DNA of 21,649 nt from Claveliimonas sp963592205 (GTDB lineage Bacteria > Bacillota > Clostridia > Lachnospirales > Lachnospiraceae), in NCBI GenBank assembly GCA_963592205.1, contig CAVAVU010000051.1:1-21649 (forward strand), read 5' to 3'. The first letter of the stretch is position 1; every line of letters starts with the position of its first letter. A program made the translations under genes and the position numbers. The notes below the pieces were generated by a model. The model was not told the origin of the DNA and did no database searches. It saw only the letters and a list, made by a program, of their open reading frames with translations. This document shows, piece by piece, positions 1 to 6,458 of the stretch.

Positions 1-51
1 CCAACAGAAGTAGTTGGAAAGCTTTTCAAGGCAGCCGGTATCGAAAAATAA
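1..51 (+). CDS. rpsP: 30S ribosomal protein bS16, C-terminal end (partial)
   Basis: Only the last 16 codons and a TAA stop lie in the window, reading PTEVVGKLFKAAGIEK. This fits the C-terminal tail of bS16, a small-subunit protein that binds 16S rRNA early in 30S assembly. The assignment rests mainly on context: in Firmicutes rpsP is followed directly by khpA, rimM, trmD and rplS, which is exactly the order seen here. The stop is 22 bases before the khpA start, so the two are probably co-transcribed. The start of the gene is outside the window. Confidence 0.8.
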   Translation, partial: PTEVVGKLFKAAGIEK

Positions 52-73
52 GTATTGGCGGAGGTGTTCATTC

Positions 74-304
74 GTGAAAGAATTGGTTGAAGTCATTACA
101 AAAGCATTGGTCGATAATCCGGATGAAGTAGTTGTAACTGAGAAGCAGGAAGAGAAAGCTACCGTTGTTGAAGTTCATGTGGCAGAGTCTGACATGGGTA
201 AAGTAATCGGTAAGCAGGGAAGAATTGCCAAGGCAATCCGTTCTGTTGTAAAAGCAGCTGCAGCCAAGGAAGATCGTAAAGTGATTGTTGATATCGCTGA
301 TTAA
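74..304 (+). CDS. khpA: KH-domain RNA-binding protein KhpA
   Basis: A 76-residue protein consisting of one type II KH domain. The GXXG loop is visible as GKQG at residues 46-49, within VIGKQGR, followed by the helix AKAIRSVVKAAA. KhpA homologs bind RNA, often as a heterodimer with KhpB/Jag, and affect cell division and elongation in streptococci and small-RNA biology in clostridia. I chose the GTG at 74 because GGAGGT at 60-65 is well spaced before it and the length matches the family. An in-frame ATG at 14 would lie inside rpsP. The gene sits between rpsP and rimM and is followed at once by a terminator-type hairpin. Confidence 0.93.
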   Translation: MKELVEVITKALVDNPDEVVVTEKQEEKATVVEVHVAESDMGKVIGKQGRIAKAIRSVVKAAAAKEDRKVIVDIAD

Positions 305-307
305 TAG

Positions 308-332
308 AAAGTCCCCTCAAAGGGGACTTTTT
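308..332 (+). terminator. Intrinsic terminator-type hairpin after khpA
   Basis: A perfect 10-bp stem pairs AAAGTCCCCT (308-317) with AGGGGACTTT (321-330) across a CAA loop. A T run at 328-332 overlaps the 3' arm. It starts 4 bases after the khpA stop. As an intrinsic terminator or attenuator it would partly uncouple rpsP-khpA from rimM-trmD-rplS. The free T tract beyond the stem is short (two T), so read-through is plausible. Confidence 0.75.
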
Positions 333-478
333 GTGCAATAAGCCGCTATGCAGAAATCGTGCTTGCACGAATTTCTATATGGCGGCCAATGTTCATCGAG
401 CCGACAGGCGAGATGACATTGATTGCACGTCGGGTAGGTGTTAGCCTACACGATTACATGGAGCAGGTGTCAGCCTGC
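332..478 (+). ncRNA. Unrecognised structured RNA element before rimM (three-way junction plus twin hairpins)
   Basis: Fold drawn by eye. P1: 332-338 with 423-429. P2: 342-386, with arms GCCGCTAT (342-349) and ATGGCGGC (379-386), then AGAAAT/ATTTCT and CGTG/CACG, closed by a CTTG tetraloop at 362-365. P3: 388-420, with AATGT/ACATT, CATC/GATG, tandem G-A/A-G mismatches at 398-399 and 410-411, GCC/GGC and a GACA loop. The junction linkers are TAA, C and GA. Two further hairpins follow at 434-449 and 463-478. The rimM ribosome binding site lies 13 bases downstream. It could be a cis leader for rimM-trmD-rplS, a small RNA, or a dispersed palindromic repeat. I recognise no known riboswitch, ribozyme or ribosomal-protein leader consensus. 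The strand is assumed from the operon. Confidence 0.6.
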
Positions 479-502
479 CAGGTTAATAATAAGGAGAGTA
501 AA

Positions 503-1009
503 ATGGAAAAACAATTGCAGGTAGGTGTGATTTCATCGACCCATGGCGTACGAGGAGAGGTAAAAGTATTTCCTACGACAGACGATGCAGCACGTTTCAG
601 ACAGTTGAAAAAAGTGTATCTGGATACCGGGAGAGAGATGCTTCCATTGGAAATCCAGAATGTGAAGTTTTTTAAACAATTTGCGATCCTGAAATTTAAA
701 GGGATTGATAATATTAATGACATTGAAAAATATAAAGGAAAGAGTCTGATGATCGATCGCGAGGATGCGGTGGATCTTGAGGAAGACGAGTACGTTATTG
801 CAGATATGATAGGCATGAAGGTGTGTACAGAAGATGGCAGTGAATTTGGTACACTGAAGGATGTTATGGAGACAGGAGCCAATGATGTCTATATCATTGA
901 TTCTCCGGAACATGGTGAAGTACTGATTCCTGCGATCAAAGAGTGTATCCTTGATGTAGATATGGATGAGGAACGTATGACGATTCACCTGATGGAGGGA
1001 CTGGTGTAA
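503..1009 (+). CDS. rimM: Ribosome maturation factor RimM
   Basis: A 168-residue protein with the two-domain RimM layout. The N-terminal beta-barrel carries GVRGEVKV at residues 15-22. The C-terminal PRC-barrel carries TGANDVY at 124-130 and EVLIPAIKECILDVD near 139-153. RimM binds ribosomal protein uS19 and helps the 16S 3' major (head) domain fold during 30S assembly. The ATG at 503 is preceded by AAGGAG at 491-496. The reading frame stays open upstream to 359, but that stretch is better explained as the structured RNA and would add 48 residues absent from RimM proteins. The stop overlaps the trmD start as TAATG, which points to translational coupling. Confidence 0.96.
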   Translation: MEKQLQVGVISSTHGVRGEVKVFPTTDDAARFRQLKKVYLDTGREMLPLEIQNVKFFKQFAILKFKGIDNINDIEKYKGKSLMIDREDAVDLEEDEYVIADMIGMKVCTEDGSEFGTLKDVMETGANDVYIIDSPEHGEVLIPAIKECILDVDMDEERMTIHLMEGLV

Positions 1010-1776
1010 TGAATATTCATATTATGACACTGTTTCCGGAGATGGTGATGGGTGGACTGAATACCAGTATCACCGGTCGGGCGATCAGTAAAGGTATTCT
1101 GTCTATTGAGGCAGTGAATATCCGTGATTATGCATTTAACAAGCATAACAGCGTAGATGATTATCCGTATGGCGGCGGCGCAGGTATGCTGATGCAGGCG
1201 GAACCTGTCTATCAGTGCTATCAGGCAATCGTAGATAAGATTCAGACACAAGGCGAAGAAAGCGATGTGCCTTCTGCTGAAAAGAAGAAGCCGAGGGTAC
1301 TGTACATGTCACCGCAGGGCAAGACATTTACACAGGGGATGGCAGAAGAACTCGCGCAGGAAGAGGAACTGATCTTTTTGTGCGGACATTATGAAGGTAT
1401 TGATGAACGTGTGCTGGAGGAGATCGTTACAGATTATGTATCAATCGGTGATTATGTGCTGACAGGAGGAGAACTTCCGGCAATGGTTATGGTGGACGCA
1501 GTGTCCAGGATGGTGCCTGGCGTGCTTCACAATGATGTGTCAGCGGAGTTTGAGAGTTTTCAGGACAATCTGTTAGAATATCCACAATATTCCAGACCGG
1601 AGACTTGGCATGAGAAGCAGGTGCCGCCTGTACTGCTTTCCGGACATCACGCCAATATTGAAAAATGGCGCAGAGAGCAGTCTGTAATCCGCACTGCGAA
1701 GAATCGTCCGGATCTGTTAGAAAAAGCAGATCTCACAGAACAGGAAAAAAAGCTTGCAAAGTCTGTGATGGTATGA
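1009..1776 (+). CDS. trmD: tRNA (guanine-N1-)-methyltransferase TrmD
   Basis: A 255-residue SPOUT (trefoil knot) enzyme that makes m1G37 in tRNAs with G at position 36, using S-adenosylmethionine. It prevents +1 frameshifting. Recognisable are the N-terminal strand MTLFPEM, YGGGAGM at 54-60, the knot segments CGHYEGID at 125-132 and SIGDYVLTGGE at 145-155, and the C-terminal helical domain with YSRPETW and HHANIEKWRR. Residues about 79-94 form a hydrophilic insert rich in Glu and Lys, slightly longer than in short homologs. The start overlaps the rimM stop by one base, and GGAGGGA at 994-1000 inside rimM supplies the ribosome binding site. Confidence 0.97.
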   Translation: MNIHIMTLFPEMVMGGLNTSITGRAISKGILSIEAVNIRDYAFNKHNSVDDYPYGGGAGMLMQAEPVYQCYQAIVDKIQTQGEESDVPSAEKKKPRVLYMSPQGKTFTQGMAEELAQEEELIFLCGHYEGIDERVLEEIVTDYVSIGDYVLTGGELPAMVMVDAVSRMVPGVLHNDVSAEFESFQDNLLEYPQYSRPETWHEKQVPPVLLSGHHANIEKWRREQSVIRTAKNRPDLLEKADLTEQEKKLAKSVMV

Positions 1777-1781
1777 TAGTA

Positions 1782-1867
1782 TATAATACGTTGTGAGAAG
1801 AAGAGATGGTCCTCTGATACTGTAATAGGACGTATTAAGAACATCCGAATAATAAGGAGGTCGCACA
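1782..1867 (+). promoter_or_regulatory. rplS leader region with -10-like box and hairpin
   Basis: The 91 bases between trmD and rplS hold a TATAAT at 1782-1787 without a good -35. AATAC (1785-1789) can pair with GTATT (1832-1836). Nested inside, GTCCT (1809-1813) pairs with AGGAC (1827-1831) across a 13-base loop. A Firmicutes L19 leader RNA is known at this position and this may be it, but I cannot confirm the consensus by eye. The outer helix could form only on transcripts reading through from trmD, because a start from this -10 box would fall after its 5' arm. AAGGAGG at 1854-1860 is the rplS ribosome binding site. Confidence 0.45.
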
Positions 1868-2215
1868 ATGAACGATATTATTAAGAGTATTGAAGCTGAA
1901 CAGCTCAAAGAGAACGTGCCACAGTTTAATGTTGGCGATACTGTAAAGGTTTACGGTAAGATCAAAGAGGGTAACCGCGAAAGAATTCAGGTTTTCGAGG
2001 GTACTGTTCTTAAGAAACAGGGTGGAAGCTCAAGAGCTACATTTACTGTAAGAAAGAATTCTAACGGTGTTGGCGTTGAGAAGACCTGGCCGTTGCATTC
2101 ACCAAACGTTGAGAAGGTTGAAGTTATCCGCAGAGGTAAAGTAAGAAGAGCGAAACTGAACTACCTGAGAGGACGTATCGGTAAGGCTGCAAAGGTTAAA
2201 GAATTAGTAAAATAG
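1868..2215 (+). CDS. rplS: 50S ribosomal protein bL19
   Basis: A 115-residue protein matching bL19 in length and sequence, including GDTVKVYGKIKEGNRERIQ near residues 23-41, the stretch around FEGTVLKKQGG, VEKTWPLHSP near 71-80, and the basic C-terminal RRAKLNYLRGR. bL19 lies at the 30S-50S interface of the large subunit and contributes to an intersubunit bridge. AAGGAGG sits 7 bases before the ATG. It is the last gene of the rpsP-khpA-rimM-trmD-rplS set, and a terminator-like hairpin follows 13 bases after the stop. Confidence 0.98.
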   Translation: MNDIIKSIEAEQLKENVPQFNVGDTVKVYGKIKEGNRERIQVFEGTVLKKQGGSSRATFTVRKNSNGVGVEKTWPLHSPNVEKVEVIRRGKVRRAKLNYLRGRIGKAAKVKELVK

Positions 2216-2228
2216 TAACACATGAGAA

Positions 2229-2261
2229 GGGGCAAATACATACGTACTTGTCCCTGCTTTT
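2229..2261 (+). terminator. Probable terminator after rplS
   Basis: GGGGCAAATA (2229-2238) pairs with TACTTGTCCC (2245-2254), with one G-T wobble and one A-C mismatch, around a CATACG loop. TGCTTTT follows. The T tract is short, so termination may be partial. The hairpin overlaps upstream candidate starts of lepB, which favours the later start at 2281. Confidence 0.5.
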
Positions 2262-2280
2262 GTATACGGGGAATACAGAT

Positions 2281-2994
2281 ATGTCGAGACGTAATAGAAG
2301 ATCGAATAGTATAAGAGACAGAAAAAGACGACAGATCAGCCTGCCGTTTCAGAAGAAGGAGCCGGAACGCAAGACGATTCCGGTAAAAAGACCGAAGAAC
2401 AGACCGCGCAAGAAAAAGAAGTGGTCCATCCGAGATCTGAATATCAGGGGCTTTTTCAGTTCCAGAAAATTACATGCCGTGTTAAGCTGGATATTACAGA
2501 TTGCGGTAGTATTATTGTTTGCATTTGTGTTTGTGTGGTATTTTGGACAGAGAGTCAGCACTGTGGGGGATTCTATGAGTCCTGTGCTTTCCAATGGAGA
2601 TGTCGTGCTGGTGAATCGGTTTGCGTATAATGTGACATCGCCGAAGCGCGGAGATATCATCGTATTTAAACCAAAGGGAAATGAGAATTCCCATTATTAC
2701 ATAAAACGTATTATCGGACTTCCGGGTGAGACTGTGGAGTTTATTGAAGGTTCCATATATATTAATGGGGATAAGTTGAAAGAAGATTATACTGCATCGG
2801 AGATTAACGATGTGGGAATTGTATCGGAGAAGATCACGTTGGGCGGAGACGAATATTTCGTGCTCGGGGATGATCGTGATAAGAGTGAAGACAGCCGTAT
2901 GGCAGATGTAGGTAATGTGAAGCGTTCCTATATATATGGTAAGGCGTGGTTTCTGCTGTCACCATTTGACCATATGGGATTTATAAAGAAATAG
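2281..2994 (+). CDS. lepB: Signal peptidase I, long form with basic cytosolic tail
   Basis: A 237-residue type I signal peptidase that cleaves signal peptides from exported preproteins on the outer face of the membrane. Residues 1-65 are strikingly Arg/Lys rich and lack hydrophobic stretches, so they are probably cytosolic. One membrane helix spans about 64-87. The catalytic Ser is S98 in GDSMSP and the general-base Lys is K142 in YYIKRIIGLPGE. The S26 box GDDRDKSEDSR near 209-219 is intact. I start at ATG 2281, with GGGG at 2268-2271, because the 2248 alternative lies in the terminator hairpin. A shorter paralog lies beyond rbgA. The tail is long for bacterial SPase I and may bind acidic partners or rRNA; that is speculation. 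Confidence 0.93.
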   Translation: MSRRNRRSNSIRDRKRRQISLPFQKKEPERKTIPVKRPKNRPRKKKKWSIRDLNIRGFFSSRKLHAVLSWILQIAVVLLFAFVFVWYFGQRVSTVGDSMSPVLSNGDVVLVNRFAYNVTSPKRGDIIVFKPKGNENSHYYIKRIIGLPGETVEFIEGSIYINGDKLKEDYTASEINDVGIVSEKITLGGDEYFVLGDDRDKSEDSRMADVGNVKRSYIYGKAWFLLSPFDHMGFIKK

Positions 2995-3029
2995 ACAATA
3001 AGAATAGATTGCTAAAAATGGAGGAGATT

Positions 3030-3887
3030 ATGCATTTTCAATGGTATCCGGGTCATATGACCAAGGCAAAACGAATGATGCAGGAAAATATAAAGCTGAT
3101 CGATCTTGTGATCGAACTGGTAGACGCCAGAGTACCGCTGTCCAGCCGTAATCCGGACATTGATGATCTGGGAAAGGGCAAGGCGAGACTGATTCTGCTT
3201 AACAAGGCAGATCTCGCAGAAGATCGCTGGAATAATGAATGGAAGGCGTATTTTGAAAGTAAGGGTTATTCCTGCGTAAAAGTGAATTCTAAAAAAGGCG
3301 GCGGATTGAAGTCGATCCAGGCTGTGATTCAGGAAGCCTGCAAAGAGAAGATTGAGCGTGACCGCAGAAAAGGTATCCTGAACCGTCCGGTCAGAGCAAT
3401 GGTCGTAGGAATTCCAAATGTAGGTAAGTCTACATTTATTAATTCGCTGGCAGGGAAGGCTGCAGCCAAGACGGGCAATAAGCCGGGTGTCACGAAGGGT
3501 AAGCAGTGGATTCGCTTGAATAAGAGTGTAGAACTTCTGGATACGCCGGGTATCCTGTGGCCGAAATTTGAGGATCAGACGGTAGGACTCCGGCTGGCGC
3601 TGATCGGTTCCATTAAGGATGAGATTCTGAATATTGAAGAGCTTGCATCCGAACTGATTAAGTTTATGACGAAAAATTATCCTGGCGTGCTGGCTGACAA
3701 ATATGAGATCAATGAAGATCAGGATTCTTATGCGTGTCTGAAAGAGATCGCGGAACAAAAGCATTGTCTGGTGCGTGGTAATGAACTTGATTATGTGAAG
3801 GCATCGAATCTGTTATTGGAGGATTTCAGAAGCGGCAAGCTTGGCAGACTGACACTGGAATATCCGGATGTGCAGGAGCAGGCATAG
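3030..3887 (+). CDS. rbgA: Ribosome biogenesis GTPase RbgA (YlqF)
   Basis: A 285-residue circularly permuted GTPase. The G4 motif NKAD (residues 58-61) comes before G1 GIPNVGKST (127-135), the GVT switch I element (154-156) and G3 DTPG (171-174), the diagnostic order for the YlqF/YawG family. The N-terminal FQWYPGHMTKA is also typical. A C-terminal helical RNA-binding domain follows. In Bacillus subtilis RbgA acts late in 50S assembly, needed for uL16 and bL27/bL36 incorporation. I chose ATG 3030 because GGAGG at 3020-3024 precedes it and the family motif starts there; TTG 3009 and ATG 3018 are upstream in frame. It sits between two lepB genes, downstream of the ribosomal operon. Confidence 0.96.
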   Translation: MHFQWYPGHMTKAKRMMQENIKLIDLVIELVDARVPLSSRNPDIDDLGKGKARLILLNKADLAEDRWNNEWKAYFESKGYSCVKVNSKKGGGLKSIQAVIQEACKEKIERDRRKGILNRPVRAMVVGIPNVGKSTFINSLAGKAAAKTGNKPGVTKGKQWIRLNKSVELLDTPGILWPKFEDQTVGLRLALIGSIKDEILNIEELASELIKFMTKNYPGVLADKYEINEDQDSYACLKEIAEQKHCLVRGNELDYVKASNLLLEDFRSGKLGRLTLEYPDVQEQA

Positions 3888-3914
3888 CAGACAGCTTGAA
3901 AGGGGATATGCATT

Positions 3915-4484
3915 ATGGGGAAAAATAAAAAAAGGGAAAAGGAGTCACATTCCGTGGCTTATGAATTGATTGGCTGGCTCGTCTATATTGCGATCATTGT
4001 CGGCCTGACATGGCTGATCATTACATTTGTAGGACAGCGGACCAGCGTAAGCGGACATTCCATGGAGACAACATTGCAGGATGGAGATCAGTTGATCGTA
4101 GATAAGATCTCGTATCGTTTCCGTGATCCGAAGCGCTATGATATTATTGTATTTCCATATCAGTATGAGGAAAATGTATATTATATCAAGCGTATTATCG
4201 GACTTCCGGGTGAGACCGTGCAGGTAAAAGACGGATACGTCTATATCAATGGCGAGAAGCTGGAAAGTGATATCTATGGCAAGGAAGTTATGCAGTCAGC
4301 GGGAATTGCAGCTGAGCCAATCACGCTTGGGGACGATGAGTATTTTGTGCTCGGAGATAACCGAAATAACAGTTCGGACAGCCGTGATCCAAGTGTCGGT
4401 ATACTGAAGCGGAAGGAGCTGCTTGGACGTGCATGGGTGCGTATTTATCCGTTTGATAACATGGGAGTGATTCGTCATGAATAA
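3915..4484 (+). CDS. lepB: Signal peptidase I, short form
   Basis: A 189-residue type I signal peptidase, close to the usual Gram-positive length. A short basic tail precedes one membrane helix at about 18-39. The catalytic Ser is S49 in SGHSMETTL and the Lys is K92 in YYIKRIIGLPGE. The box GDNRNNSSDSRD near 146-157 is intact. It is a paralog of the gene at 2281, sharing the YYIKRIIGLPGETV block, and differs mainly by lacking the long basic N-terminus and by His before the catalytic Ser. The ribosome binding site is AAAGGGG near 3898-3904. The last 8 bases overlap rnhB, so the two are very probably coupled. Confidence 0.95.
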   Translation: MGKNKKREKESHSVAYELIGWLVYIAIIVGLTWLIITFVGQRTSVSGHSMETTLQDGDQLIVDKISYRFRDPKRYDIIVFPYQYEENVYYIKRIIGLPGETVQVKDGYVYINGEKLESDIYGKEVMQSAGIAAEPITLGDDEYFVLGDNRNNSSDSRDPSVGILKRKELLGRAWVRIYPFDNMGVIRHE

Positions 4485-5136
4485 ACGAGAAGAAGAGAGA
4501 CTGCGCAAGCAGCAGGAAAAGCTGGAAAAGGAAATCGCCCGTACGGAGGCGATGAGTGTATTTGAAAAAGAATACAGTAATTATGAGGCTATCTGTGGTA
4601 TTGATGAGGTAGGGCGCGGACCATTTGCAGGTCCGGTCGTTGCAGGAGCCGTCATTTTACCAAAAGATCATCCGATTCTGTATCTCAATGATTCTAAGAA
4701 ATTATCAGAAAAGAAGAGAGAAGAGCTGTATGAAGTGATCATGAAGGAAGCGGTTGCTACAGGAATCGGCATGGCAAGTCCGGCAAGGATTGATGAGATC
4801 AATATCCTTCAGGCAACTTATGAAGCAATGCGTATGGCGATCAGCAATCTGGCAGTACAGCCGGATCTCCTGTTAAATGATGCGGTGACCATTCCGGAAG
4901 TTGATATTAAACAAGTGCCGATCATTAAGGGAGATGCTAAGAGCGTGTCCATTGCGGCGGCAAGTATTCTTGCGAAGGTGACGAGAGACCGGCTGATGGT
5001 CGAGTATGAGGAAGTATTTCCGGGATATGATTTTGCATCGAATAAAGGTTATGGTACCAAAGCTCATATTGAGGGACTGAAGAAGCTTGGACCGACACCG
5101 ATCCACAGGATGAGTTTTATCCATAAATACGTATAA
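4477..5136 (+). CDS. rnhB: Ribonuclease HII
   Basis: A 219-residue RNase HII, which cuts RNA in RNA/DNA hybrids and removes single ribonucleotides misincorporated in DNA. The acidic active site is visible: D43 and E44 in GIDEVGRGPFAGP, D135 in LLLNDAV, and D153 in KGDAKSVSIAAASI. Conserved SNKGYGTKAH and RMSF follow near the C-terminus. Residues 1-35 form a charged, probably coiled-coil extension before the catalytic core. The ATG overlaps the end of lepB by 8 bases. The position after lepB and before yraN is common in Firmicutes. Confidence 0.97.
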   Translation: MNKREEERLRKQQEKLEKEIARTEAMSVFEKEYSNYEAICGIDEVGRGPFAGPVVAGAVILPKDHPILYLNDSKKLSEKKREELYEVIMKEAVATGIGMASPARIDEINILQATYEAMRMAISNLAVQPDLLLNDAVTIPEVDIKQVPIIKGDAKSVSIAAASILAKVTRDRLMVEYEEVFPGYDFASNKGYGTKAHIEGLKKLGPTPIHRMSFIHKYV

Positions 5137-5194
5137 TGCCGGAATCCAAAGGTATTATAATAGAGGGATCCGCAGAGTATCAGAGCAAAAACTT

Positions 5195-5590
5195 ATGCAT
5201 ATGATACGTAAATATAAAAAGAATTACAAAAAGAAGAACCAACGTCTGGTCGGAGCGGAGTATGAACAGATGGCAGGAGAATATCTCAAGCAGCAGGGAT
5301 ATCAGATCCTGCAGTATAACTACCGCTGCAGACAGGGCGAGATTGATATTATAGCCAGAGACGGAGCATATCTGGTGTTCTGTGAGGTAAAATACCGTAC
5401 AGACTGTAAGAAAGGTATGCCATCCGAGGCGGTTCATATAAAGAAACAGCAGGTAATATCCAGATGTGCGCTATATTACATGACGGTGAATGGCATATGG
5501 GGATGTCCCTGTAGATTTGATGTAATAGGCATTCTGGGAGAAACCGGCGAGATCCGGCTGTACCGGAATGCATTTGATTATAAGGGGTAG
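5195..5590 (+). CDS. yraN: YraN family (UPF0102) endonuclease-fold protein
   Basis: A 131-residue member of UPF0102, a small PD-(D/E)XK nuclease-fold family. The active-site pattern GEIDIIARDG with E49 and D51, then FCEVK with E64 and K66, is complete. The segment AEYEQMAGEYLKQQGYQILQ is the usual N-terminal helix of the family. Its biochemical role is not settled; the fold resembles Holliday junction resolvases and rnhB is a common neighbour. The start at 5195 has no convincing Shine-Dalgarno sequence, and an in-frame ATG follows at 5201, so the first few residues are uncertain. The basic tail before residue 18 is longer than in most homologs. Confidence 0.88.
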   Translation: MHMIRKYKKNYKKKNQRLVGAEYEQMAGEYLKQQGYQILQYNYRCRQGEIDIIARDGAYLVFCEVKYRTDCKKGMPSEAVHIKKQQVISRCALYYMTVNGIWGCPCRFDVIGILGETGEIRLYRNAFDYKG

Positions 5591-5602
5591 AGGTTCGAAC
5601 AT

Positions 5603-6445
5603 ATGAAGATAAAATATGCAAATGATAAATCTATATGGAATCTGACAGAATCCGCGGGGGTTCCGCTGCTTGTGAGTCCGCTGTTAGAAGAGACAGGGAT
5701 TGTGAAACAGGGATTTTCTACAAAGCTTGGAGGTGTCAGCAAAGGTGACTGTGCCACAATGAATATCAGTACTACCAGAGGGGATGATCCGGAGGCGGTT
5801 AATGAGAACCGCAGAAGGCTTGCGGCAGCGATCGGCGTCGAAGAAAGCAAAATGGTATATACGAACCAGACGCATACTACCAATGTTGCGGTCGTAACAG
5901 AGAAGGATTTTGGACAGATTCTGCCAGAGACAGACGGTATGATCACGAATGTGCCGGGACTGTGCCTGGTGACGTTCTATGCAGACTGTGTGCCATTGTA
6001 TTTCATAGATCCGGTAAAGAAAGTGATCGGTCTGAGTCATTCCGGCTGGCGCGGCACGGTGCATAAAATGGCAGTTGCAACCGTTCGCAAAATGCAGCAG
6101 ACATTTGACAGTGATCCGGCAGATATCCGTGCCGTGGTAGGTCCGTCCATCTGTCAGGAATGCTATGAAGTCAGTGAGGATGTGATCGATGAATTCCGGG
6201 CAAATTATAAAGAGTCAGACTGGGATTCACTGTTTTACCAGAAGGATAATGGCAAATATCAGTTGGATCTCTGGCGTGCCAATGAGATTAATCTGCTGGA
6301 TGCCGGAGTGAAGGCAGAACATATGGCGGTTACGAATGTGTGTACCTGCTGTAATCATGAACTGTTATTTTCACACCGTTATACCAAAGGAAAACGCGGT
6401 AATCTCAGTGCATTTCTTGCATTAAAAGAAGAGACAGCAGAGTAA
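5603..6445 (+). CDS. pgeF: Peptidoglycan editing factor PgeF (YfiH/LACC1 family)
   Basis: A 280-residue protein of the family once called multicopper polyphenol oxidoreductase or laccase domain. The Zn-type site shows as H91 in NQTHTT, C129 in FYADCVPLY and H146 in LSHSGWRGT, followed by GPSICQECYEV. Family members hydrolyse wrongly made UDP-MurNAc-L-Ser in enterobacteria (PgeF), and others act as purine nucleoside phosphorylases or deaminases, so the exact substrate here is uncertain. The ribosome binding site GGGGTAGAGG (5584-5593) overlaps the end of yraN, and the genes are probably co-transcribed. The mscS ribosome binding site overlaps its stop. Confidence 0.9.
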   Translation: MKIKYANDKSIWNLTESAGVPLLVSPLLEETGIVKQGFSTKLGGVSKGDCATMNISTTRGDDPEAVNENRRRLAAAIGVEESKMVYTNQTHTTNVAVVTEKDFGQILPETDGMITNVPGLCLVTFYADCVPLYFIDPVKKVIGLSHSGWRGTVHKMAVATVRKMQQTFDSDPADIRAVVGPSICQECYEVSEDVIDEFRANYKESDWDSLFYQKDNGKYQLDLWRANEINLLDAGVKAEHMAVTNVCTCCNHELLFSHRYTKGKRGNLSAFLALKEETAE

Positions 6446-6458
6446 GGAGGCAGGAAAT

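Noticed and set aside
332..429. Hammerhead or twister ribozyme in the structured element
   Set aside because: The junction lacks the hammerhead CUGAUGA/GAAA core. The TAA linker beside P1 recalls twister, but the rest of that consensus and its pseudoknots could not be found.
3012..3764. 250-codon minus-strand open frame inside rbgA
   Set aside because: It is antisense to a clear GTPase with all motifs, and shows no recognisable domain or ribosome binding site.
5156..5161. TATAAT between rnhB and yraN as a promoter
   Set aside because: No acceptable -35 lies at 16-18 bases, and AT-rich spacers give such matches by chance.
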